Assembly (NCBI GenBank): GCA_029717555.1 | Contig: JAMDHS010000006.1 | Span: forward strand, 310,001-374,000 | Direction: 5' to 3' | DNA: 64,000 nt | Source: Peribolospora baueri | Lineage: Eukaryota; Basidiomycota; Peribolosporomycetes; Peribolosporales; Peribolosporaceae | Shown here: positions 55,185 through 64,000 of the stretch, piece by piece | Position numbering within the stretch: the first letter of the stretch is position 1 | How the letters are laid out: the number at the start of each line of letters is the position of its first letter | Translations under genes and position numbers: made by a program | Notes under the pieces: generated by a model | What the model saw: only the letters and a program-made list of their open reading frames with translations | What the model was told of the DNA's origin: nothing | The model's database searches: none

Positions 55185-58100
55185 TCACGGCTTCCTCGCC
55201 CACGTCCACCACCGCCGTCGGGCGCCCTCGCTGCGACTCCCCTTCATCTCTCCCTCCTCTCCCGCGCCCTCCTCCTCCTCCTTGCCTTCGTCCTCCCCGT
55301 CACCTCGCCTTGCCGCCTCGACATCGACGCCGCCACGGCCGGCCGAAGCGGAAGCGCCAGCGCCGCTCCTTCGCAAGTCCGCGCCGCGAACGACCTTGAG
55401 AAAGATGGACTCGAGCGCCTCCGGGCTCAGCTGCGCGTCGCGCACGCCAGCGCGCTTGGCGTCGTCGGCGGCGCGGACGAAGTGTTCGAAAAGGTCGGCA
55501 ATCGTGCCTCCTTCTCCTTCTTCGCCCGTCCTCTCTTGCCCATCGCTCCCCTCTTCTCCTTTCCGACCTCCCGTTCCCGCACTCGGCACGCACCTCACCG
55601 GCACCTGAAACCGGTTCGACGCCTCGTCCGACGGCGTGCACCCCGGCAGACAGGACGCCATAAACTCGTGCACGGCCAAAGGGGATGCGTCCGGAGCCAG
55701 GTCCACTTGGATCTCGTACACCGGATCCTTGGACCGAAGGGACGACGTCGTGCCGATGGCTTCGGTTGGACGGTGAAAGGACGAGGTGTCAGCACGCCGC
55801 CCATCAGGCCCTCCTCAAGCGAAACGTGGCGGCAGACCAGACCAGACCAGACTCACCCAACAATCGCGAAGCCTGAATGGCGACTCGGCTCGCCAGCACC
55901 TCCACCTCCTCCATCGAGTGGCTCGTGAACAGCGTCGCCCGGCCCTCGCTCACTTTCTGCAGCGTCTTCCACAGGTGACGTTTCGTGTAGGCGTCCACGC
56001 CGCTCGTCAGCTCGTCCAAAAGGATCACACTCGGGTTGCCTGTGAACGACGGAAAGAATAGAACGGCCTGAGCGAAGGAAAAAGCCTGCGCGACAGTTTC
56101 GTCATCCTTGTCCCCGTCAGTGAGGACCAACCCAAAAGAGAGATAGCCAACGACAGCTTTCGCTGATTCCCCCCCGACAGCTTCCCGGCGTGTCGGTGCT
56201 CGACAGGGAGCAGATCACACAGCTCCATACACCTCCGCACGTCCCCCTTTCGCGCCCTGCGGTCCAGGCCCTGCACGCGGGCGTAGACCTTGAGGTGCTC
56301 GCGCACCGTCAGGTTCGGGTCCAGTGCGTCGAACTGCGGACAGACGCCCAGGCGAGAGCGCGCGAGGCTTCGGTGCTCGACTGTGTCGGTGCCCTGTACG
56401 TAGATGGAGCCCGACGTGGGTCGCAGCTCGCAACGGATCATCGAATCTGTCGCACGAAACGGCGAAAGGTGGGTGTGAGCGGTGCGCACGTCGGCCATCG
56501 TCGACGTCGAGGGAACTCACGAAGGGTGGATTTGCCGCCGCCGTTGATGCCAGCCAACGCAAACGTCTCGTTCCTTGCCACGCCAAATGTGACATCATCC
56601 ACCGCTAGCACCCCGGTCGAAGGATAGATCTTCGAAACGTGGCAGACGCGAAGGATGTCGCCTTTGCCGGCGGCGGTACCTGGCGTCATCGCAAAAGTTG
56701 AAGGCATGATGGCCATCGACGATGAGCGAAGACGAAGACAACCGGAGGGGTGGCGACAGTGCAGATGAGAACCGAACGGTGACAACATACCTGCTTCGCT
56801 CTCAGCATCGACCCTATCCGCCTCGGCAAGCACGTCAGCTTCATACGCCGCCGACTCAGAGGCGTGCACGGCTGGCTTCTTGCGCCTCAGCAGGTGTGAC
56901 AGCTTGGATGGTCGCAACGCTCCAGAGTCCCACCATACCAGTACGGAAAAGGCGAAGAGGGCCCAAAGGATAAAGTAGAGGATTGGCGCTCCGAAGCGGT
57001 CGAAGCTGTGGACGCGTTCATTCAGAGTTGGAATCTATTCAGCTCGGGGGCTTGGCTTTCAACGACACGGGCGGACGCGCGCGGGTCACTCACCTGCCCA
57101 TGCCCTTATTAGAAGCGGCGCCGGTGCCGTCACAGAGCAAGCCGAAAAGATTGGCAGTCACCCAACTCGTGCGAACCACGCTCACGGTCGGAGAAAGCAA
57201 AGCGAGCGGATAGTCTGCGTCAAAGTGAGAAACCACGCATGACAATGGGAAAGATAAGCGCAACAACCGGAAGAAGAACGGATCATGTGTCCAGGCGCTC
57301 ACGAATGGCTGATAAAGTCCCGGTCAGGTCGCTTCCGGTGTAGAACGTCAAAGCGAGCAGAGTGGCCATGAACTAGGACGAGGAGATGAACAGGTGAGCC
57401 GACACTCCGCTCGCATTCGAGGACCTGCGACTCACGTAAATCAGAAATACGATCACGTTCCAAGCGCATACGATAGCGAACGCGGCGAGCTGGGATGGCG
57501 CAAAAAGGGAGACGACCATGCTCTCGATGGACGCAGCAAGGCCGTACAAAAAGAAGCAAAACCACAATAATGCCCCGCCTTTGAACTGATCGGTGAGGAC
57601 GAGGTAGAGAACGGTGACGACTACCGAGGCGATGATGACCACGGGAAGCTCCGCGCAGACGTGACCTAGCCAGAGCGGAAGGGGTGAGAGACCGTTGGTG
57701 AGGTGCAGAGCCTTCACGCGGTTGACGCGTTCGGCCGTGGGGTAGAGAGCCGCGAAAGCTGGCCCTGCAAAGGAGAACGAGGAGGGAATAGTCAGATTCA
57801 TGAGAATAAGCACCGTGGAGGAGAGGCTGCTCACAAACTGCTTGAGCTCTACATGACGATGAAGGACAGAAAAGCGAGTCAGACGCATGCAAACCAAGGG
57901 TGGACAAAGTGGTGACCGTGGACGACAGCAAGGACACTTACAAGCCAAAGATCGCGGCCCATTTTAGCGCTCCACCGAGTCCGTTACCGAGGGTGAGCGA
58001 GGAAAGGGTTTGGAAACGGCCGTATATCCTCGAAGACGCGCTCCCGCTCCGCCGCTCGAGCTCGCTGTTTGACACCAGGTTGAGAAGCACCAAGCCGGCG

Positions 58101-59107
58101 TCCGCGCTCTGAGCATTATAGGAAAACGTGGACACGTTGCGAGCGTCGACGGTGATGCCGCCCAGGAAGAATTCGCTGTAATTGGCATCGACCAAAGCAG
58201 TGAAATCGGACGTCGTCCCGGGCAGGATGGCTGAGGCGTTCACGCCAAGAGCGAGCATGGACGCTTCAACGGTGGGCGGCGCGAGCAGGAGCTTGTATCC
58301 GCGACTGTCTAGAGCGTGCGAATTCAAAGCGTTTTGCTCCGCGTCGGAGCCTGGGAAGAAGAGGTTGTCAATGGTGGGAGGAGAAAATCCACGGCTGCAA
58401 GACGGATCGCGTCCTCTGAGAAAGATGAGAGGAACGACGGAGCCCAAAATGGCGACGGCCAAGGCCAACACGGGAACGATCCAAGTGCGGCGCAAGAGCA
58501 GCATGCGCTTGTAAACGTGAGCGGCGGCGAGCCTCAAGATGCCGATCGGTCGGCCGTCGCTCAACTCGGCCGGGCCGGTTCCATCGAATCGTCCAGAGTC
58601 GTAAGCGACAGGGTCCGCGTCCGAGTCGAAGGCGCATTCGACCTTTTCTTCTGCCTGGCCGTCCGGGGCAGACTCGCCACCAGTTTGCGCGTTCTGGGCA
58701 TTGAGCTTGAGGAAAACGCTCTCGAGAGTGGGACCATGGACGTCATACGACACGATGCCGAGCGACTGCTTGTGTCCCTCGAGGTCCCTGAGCAGCTTGG
58801 CTACGACTTGGATATCCTTTGTGGGCAAGGCGATGACCACGTCCGACGGGGTCGGCGACGGCACTCTCCCAGCACCGGGGATCTGCACACGCACGCGTTC
58901 AACCAGGGTAAGAGCACGAGCATGAACATCGCCGATGGGAGTGATGCGCAGGGTATAACCGTCGCCGAGGCTCGACTTGAGCGATAGCGGCGAACCCTGT
59001 GCAAGCTTTTTCCCGGGCGCTGCCAGGATGGTCAATTCAGAGGCCAACAGATCCGCTTCGTCCAGGAAATGCGTCGTGCTGTGAGAAAGCAGCACGTGCG
59101 CCGGGGG

Positions 59108-59151
<44 letters not shown>

Positions 59152-62014
59152 CGCGAGAATGAGAGACGAACCAAGCGGAAGGCGAGCGAGAACGCCGAAC
59201 CAGGTTAAGACACGAACAGCAAAATGGTCTTCCCGCGTTGACCGAGCAGAATCTTCCAAATCTGCCTCCTCGACAGGGGGTCCAATCCGCTCGTACATTC
59301 GTCGATCAGGAGAACTGCGAGGGCAAGCGATCAATTAATGGGCTCCGCCTCCATTTCATCACTCAAACAAAGACGTCTCACCTTGTGATCCGCCAACGAG
59401 AGCAGCAGCTAGTTGCAGCTTGCGTTTCTAAGGAGCGCAAAGCGAAATCAAACGAGGTCGTCTCAGCGCCCCATTTCGATGAAAAAAAAAACGAGCCGCA
59501 AGAGCCAGCTCACCTGACCGCCGCTGAGCGAACCGGGTCTGTGCTCGACTTTATTCGCCAGGTCGCACCTGCAGAGCAAATCTTCCGCGTCCTCCATCGT
59601 CTCCCTCCGGTCCTTCAAGCCGCGGAACACTTCGACATGTTGCTTGGCCGTGAGCTCCTCCCAGAAGACGTTCTTCTGCGGACATACCCCTAGCAGCCCT
59701 CTCGGCGCGACGCTGCGGTCATGCCCCTCGATACGGATCGCCCCGGACGTGGCCGAGATCCAACCGGCCATGGCACCGATGGTCGTCGACTTTCCGGAGC
59801 CGTTTGAGCCTAGCAGCGCCGTGAGGGAGCCGTGTGGGACGGTGAAGGAAAGGTTGTCGACGACGAGAGATTTGCCGTACTTTTTCGAAAAGTGATCCAC
59901 CTCGATGGCGGGAGTGGGCGCAGAGGAGGTTTCCTGCATCGCTCCCGCTCGAGGTGAGCGAAGCGGCCGACGGAACGTCTTGAAAAAAGATTCTGGATAG
60001 TAAAGCAATCGCTCCAAGGCGGCGGCTAGGAAGAGCCACAAGAAGATGTCGACCTGAAACGCAGGGGAGAAAAGAATGAGGAAGCGATGCGAGGCATGTT
60101 TGACCGGACAAAAGAACGCTCCCGCTCACTATGGAGATGATGAGCAAGGACAGCGGGCTGGCGCCACCTCCGTCATTGCCGTCCGGATAATAAACCTTGG
60201 TGGCGATCGCAGGGAGGTCGTTCATCTCGTATCGGGTGATGGAGAGGAAGAGGAACACAAAGGCCATCTAGAAATAAACGGATAAGATCAAAGTGTGTGA
60301 TGAGCGACGACGAGCCAAGACCCGCGTCCCCTCTGTCTCGAAACAGTCTAGGTCGTCCCCATCGCTCACCGGCGGAAACACGACGCTAAGGCCGATCTGC
60401 GTGCCCTGATGGCTGTCCTTGACCAAGAGGGCGACGATGGCGAGAACGATGGCGAGACCGGTAGTGATAACGGCGCTCAGGTTAGCCCTTTTAAAAAAAG
60501 TGGCCATGAAAAGGCTCCAAGAGGCGAGGGCTGCGCCGGGAAGGACGTGGGCAAAAACGGTGAGCGCGCCTTCGGTCTTGGTGAAGAGCTGGGAAGCGAC
60601 GATACCGCCCATGGCAAAATAGGCCGGAAAGTACGCCGCGGCGGGGCCGGTGATCCACTGCAGGATGCGTGGGAACTGGCCGCACCCCATCGTCTGTGCG
60701 AGGGCGGTCATTCCGGAACCCCTCTCAGCGGAGACGGAGGACGGCAGATGCCATACGACGCCGAGGAAGCCGATGAAGAAGGCGAGAACGATGAGCGAAT
60801 AAACGCCGGAGAGGAAGAGAATCCGCTTTTCGTCGGTTTGTTCAGAGTCGGATGAGAGCGAGAAGGGCTGCTCGTTGGGTAGCGGTGGATCGTCGCCTGT
60901 CAGGATGCGAATGATGGCCTGAGGATGAAAGACAGAGGTCGAAGTGCAAGGATGGAGATGGCATGGGCAGACGAAGAGGCCGTGAGCGGACGGTTTTCTA
61001 AACATGTGCCGTGCCGACTCACGCTGTCGATCGCCCACTGAAGTGGGAGATGTCGTCGGTCATAGTCGCCATCGCGGTTGCTGACGCGAATGACGTTCAG
61101 CCCGCTGTCCATCCTCAACGTATAGTTCACCGTCCCCCCGGCCGTGGCAGGCGCGCCGAGCGGCCCACCAAAGTCGTGGAAGATGACGGCTCCGAAACAG
61201 TTGCTCAGACCGGTGAAGCTCTGCTGACACATTCCCAGCAGCTCGTCCTCTGCGTCGAGTTGTTTGACTTGATGCCGGGCGGAAGCAGGTAGCGTCGCGG
61301 TGAGGAAGGAGATTATGGACGAGGCGGAGAGAGCACCGGAAGCCGTGGAGGCGTTTCCGGAGGCGTCGATCCAGTAGATTGGACGAGTACCAATCTCGGA
61401 GGAGAGCGCGCGCAGCGGCCCCGGGGTGGAAAGGCCGAGGTCGTCGTGCGTGCTGGGTGGAGAGGGAGGCAGAGGCCGTTCGATGTCCAGTTCCACCCAC
61501 ATGGGCACGTCCACCGAGCTACTCCTCTGTGAAGTTAAAGTGGGAAGAATATGGACTCACGAAATCAAGTCCTTGCAGTACGCGAGGAATATGAAATAAC
61601 AGATCGGAAGAAGGACACATCGGATGACATTGATCTGTGCATGAGAGACGTGACCATGAGCGTCGTCGTCTGCAGAAGAAACCTGTGCCCCGACAATAGA
61701 GGTACACGCCAAAGACGTCCACTCGAGTCGTCTTTCCGGCGTCACCCTTTCGCGCCATCCGATCGGTGACTGGCCGGCGACTGCCGAATACTCACGATCC
61801 AGTGATGCCTGAGGACGATCCAGTTTTTCCTCGTCAGCGCCCAGAGCTGCTGCATGGCCATGGCGGACGCGCCTTTCTCCTCGCCCAGGCTGGAGCTCAC
61901 GTCTCCCGCACTGTCCATGCTGTCCAGCTTTTCCGGGACAGATGAGGAGGTTGAGCGGCCGTTGAGCGGTAGGGCGACGACGTGGTCGACCTCTGGGCCT
62001 TGAGGTTCGGACAT
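55185..62014 (-). CDS. Full-size ABC transporter, ABCA-like (lipid transporter type)
   Basis: Large multi-exon gene (well over ten introns) for a two-domain exporter of subfamily A, which in animals moves lipids. It starts MSEPQGPEVDHVVAL with the A-type segment TRKNWIVLRHHW. The first membrane domain (about 60300-61500) has a large loop and spans such as LIVLAFFIGFLGVVW. NBD1 (about 59240-59935) has Walker A GSNGSGKSTT, signature LSGGQ and Walker B VLLIDECTSGLDP. The second membrane domain spans about 57300-59090. NBD2 (about 55850-56700) has Walker A GINGGGKSTL, signature LSGGNQRKLS, Walker B VILLDELTSGVDA and switch His LFTSHSMEE. The tail after AIQASRLLG ends in a basic, Trp-containing end. 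An intron in the NBD1 part contains a 42-nt poly(C) run on the sense strand. The substrate is unknown. Confidence 0.88.
59110..59151 (+). repeat. Poly(G) run, 42 nt, in an intron of the ABC transporter gene
   Basis: Uninterrupted G on the + strand, so poly(C) on the coding (minus) strand. It lies between the exon ending GQRGKTIL and the exon starting THFLDEADLL, about 30-40 nt upstream of the apparent acceptor, where a polypyrimidine tract would sit. Confidence 0.9.
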
Positions 62015-63159
62015 GGTGGGGGTGGTTAGAAGTGCGGCCGTCCAGACGATCTCGACGCAAGCTGAGCGCGAAAGGCGACGTGGAGGAGAAGGGCGGAGGG
62101 GGATGACGACGACACCGAGCTCATGCTAACGTGCCGGCACGGGCGACGCGGCCTCCGAGGCGCTTTTGGCGAAGAGCGTCAGCGGACGCGGTAGCGAAGC
62201 GGTGAGGCGATTCGATGATGGGGGTGCTCTGGCTTGCGAGAAGATGATGGAGGAGCAAGATGAGCTAGCTAGCTTTGGCGTCGCCTGCGCAACAGCTAAA
62301 AGAGAGCTGGGCTCCACGTGGTTAGATGATGAAGGAGGTCTGTCAGCGTTATGAGCCGGCTGTCAGTGTATCTATCATCTCGAGATATGGTTCTCCCTTG
62401 TCGGCGGCTTCTCGCGGCTTCTCGGACAAGCTGCGGCAAGCATTCGGTCTGGTATCGTTCGGCGGGCCGATATGACAGGCAACCATCGACATTGGGCGAG
62501 CTGGCATCCGAGCCGGGCACCGAGACGGGAGTGTCGACGGTGTGGCTCATGGATGGGCAAGGGATGGAAGTGCTTGCTCGAGGAGGTAGGCATGGATGTG
62601 GGTCGCATCAGTTTATGCAGGAAGGGCGCCGACCAGCATCGAACCGGGAAGGCCGATTGCGCGCAAGTCGCCGACCCGGCTCCTGATCATCCATTACCAT
62701 CGTCGCCCCGTCGCTTTTCGTCGCCGTGATGGCTGGGCGAGCGAGAGAACAGGCAGCATAGCATTGACCAGGCAATGCTCCTCTTTCTCGACCGTCTACA
62801 GTAGTCCATCGCGTGTACGGCTTCCTCGCCGCTTCATCCTCTGCAGGCGTATCGCGGACAAGGCTCCAGACGCGTTCGCTCCATCTCGCCCAGACATCGG
62901 ACTAGCTTGCTCTTCAGCACTCGCCGCGCGACGACCACCTCGCTCGTTCGAGTACGAGTATGAGCACGAGCACGAGCACGAGCCTCGCTGGCCCTTGCCC
63001 GTTCGTCGAGCGAAAGAAAAGAGGGGCATTTAGTCCGGATCTCATTATCGGATGGCGGGGTATACATGACCTGTCCAACCTGAGAAGCAGAAACGCATCG
63101 TAACACGACGAGTCACCACCTCTAGCCAACATATATCAAACCAGGCGTCCCGTCTATCG
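62015..63159. other. Intergenic: promoter of ABC transporter and 3' side of the Arf GAP gene
   Basis: About 1.15 kb; both neighbours are on the minus strand. Short overlapping frames on both strands show no family motif. A GAGCAC/GAGTAC repeat (about 62950-62985) and a TAGC repeat (about 62265-62275) are the only structures noted. Confidence 0.5.
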
Positions 63160-64000
63160 CTAAAAATCGCCCCACTCCTCATCGTCTTCCCACCCGCCGT
63201 CCTTTTTCCTCTCTGCCGAAACCTGCCTGACCTTCCTCCTGGCCCCCACGCTCCCCGAACCGGTCGTCCCAGCGGATCCGCGGAAGGACCCGGTAGAAGA
63301 GCCGATGGTGGGCCGGGGCTTCTGCCATATGTCCTCCTCATCGACGGCATTGGTCGAATCGGCGGAGCGCGGAAGGAAGGAAGTGGCGGAGGACGCAGAG
63401 GGGGGATCAACTCCGTTAGAGGCGAAAAAATCCCGCTCGGAATCGTCGCCGCCGTGTCCCGATGCCAAGAGCGATTGATACCCTCCTCCCCTAGAACCAC
63501 CAGCGTATGCCCCCCTCGCCCCGTTTGCTCCGCCGGCATGCCCATTTAGATATTCGTGCCCAGTCTCCAAAGCCTTGCCTCCGAACCGTTGCGCCTCCGC
63601 CGCCCAACCGCCTAAAGTCCCTTTGATGCCCTGTTGAAACTCGGGATCCATGACGCGCGCCGCCGTAGGTTGTACGATCTCCGAGTTCACGCGCGCCATG
63701 CCAGCTCCCACCGTCGAGGTGAACCACGACAAGCCCGAGGAGAGTGCACCCACAGGGTCGGCGCGAATATCGTCGATCGTCGGAACCGAACCCGCACCGG
63801 AGAAGGAAGCGGAGGAAGAAGGTTGCCAAGGCTCCGATCCAAAGCCTGCGTACCGCCCTCCCTGGCTCGGAGGGAGGTTGTCAGGCCGAGCGGCATTGGA
63901 GGCTCCCAAGCTTGAAAAAAACGCTTCATTGTCCGCTTTGCTGGGAGCGTTGGAGAATGGATTGGAAGCATCTCCAACGCCTCCTGGTCCTCCGGGCGAA
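63160..64000 (-). CDS. GCS1: Gcs1/ArfGAP1-type Arf GTPase-activating protein, C-terminal part
   Basis: The frame is open to the right edge, so only the C-terminal 280 or so residues are present; the zinc-finger Arf GAP domain should lie beyond 64000. Visible text matches the region after that domain in Gcs1/ArfGAP1: NPFSNAPSKADNEAFFSSLG, then ARPDNLPPSQGGRYAGFGS. A membrane-curvature-sensing type stretch follows (ALSSGLSWFTSTVGAGMARV, then FQQGIKGTLGGWAAEAQRFG), and the end is acidic and aromatic, GGWEDDEEWGDF. Gcs1-type proteins stimulate GTP hydrolysis by Arf1 in COPI and post-Golgi traffic. No intron was needed in the visible part. The family call is good; which paralogue is less certain. 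Confidence 0.85.
   Translation of the reverse strand, partial: SPGGPGGVGDASNPFSNAPSKADNEAFFSSLGASNAARPDNLPPSQGGRYAGFGSEPWQPSSSASFSGAGSVPTIDDIRADPVGALSSGLSWFTSTVGAGMARVNSEIVQPTAARVMDPEFQQGIKGTLGGWAAEAQRFGGKALETGHEYLNGHAGGANGARGAYAGGSRGGGYQSLLASGHGGDDSERDFFASNGVDPPSASSATSFLPRSADSTNAVDEEDIWQKPRPTIGSSTGSFRGSAGTTGSGSVGARRKVRQVSAERKKDGGWEDDEEWGDF

Overview
The window is nuclear DNA from a fungus, most likely a GC-rich basidiomycete of the Pucciniomycotina (red-yeast or Microbotryomycetes type). Reasons: compact genes on both strands; many short introns (about 50-220 nt) with near-invariant GTGAGY donors and YAG acceptors; basidiomycete-like proteins (PER1, NCA2, Shr3, gamma-adaptin, an A-type ABC transporter); and pyrimidine-rich promoters. 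No rRNA, CRISPR array or bacterial-style operon was seen. Coordinates were read by hand, so internal splice sites may be off by a base or two. Where exon lengths could be summed they gave whole codon counts. || Layout. 1-1550: no gene seen. 1551-5381 (-): AP-1 gamma-adaptin. 6475-6874 (-): COX17 copper chaperone, ending in a perfect hairpin. 7898-9310 (+): PER1/PGAP3-like GPI-lipid remodelling protein. 10353-13055 (-): NCA2. 13405-17067 (-): Pex8-like protein. About 17460-18664 (+): the 5' half of a DUF2985-like membrane-protein gene that stops beside a 46-nt poly(C) run. 19769-24690 (-): PP4 regulatory subunit 3 (Psy2/SMEK). 27592-29497 (+): glutamine synthetase. 30852-33236 (+): an orphan 794-residue protein. 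33922-36292 (+): DUF676 lipase. 36537-36608 (-): tRNA-Ala(UGC). 37188-37695 (+): dynein light chain LC8. 38373-39309 (-): Mms2-type UEV. 39310-41792: a graveyard of Ty1/copia and Ty3/gypsy scraps. 41793-46032 (+): MLH3. 47296-49702 (+): LAT/MUP1-type amino-acid permease. 50126-51587 (-): TANGO2/NRDE-family protein. 51828-52870 (+): SHR3. 53537-54571 (+): Cu/Zn superoxide dismutase. 55185-62014 (-): full-size ABCA-type transporter. 63160-64000 (-): C-terminal part of a Gcs1/ArfGAP1-type Arf GAP, running off the right edge. || How the genes fit together. Most are conserved housekeeping genes, not a cluster with one purpose. Loose themes are membrane traffic and ER processing (gamma-adaptin, Arf GAP, PER1, TANGO2, Shr3), mitochondria and redox (COX17, NCA2, SOD1), nitrogen supply (glutamine synthetase, amino-acid permease, and the permease chaperone Shr3 two kilobases further on) and genome maintenance (MLH3, Mms2, Psy2). 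I found no convincing undescribed multi-gene system. The most unusual signals are: a changed GFRGEA ATPase motif in MLH3; two long poly(C) runs on the sense strand of introns, one coinciding with loss of the rest of a gene; two 16-bp perfect hairpins outside or at the end of genes; a 22-bp palindrome over a splice donor; and a GC-AG intron in gamma-adaptin.
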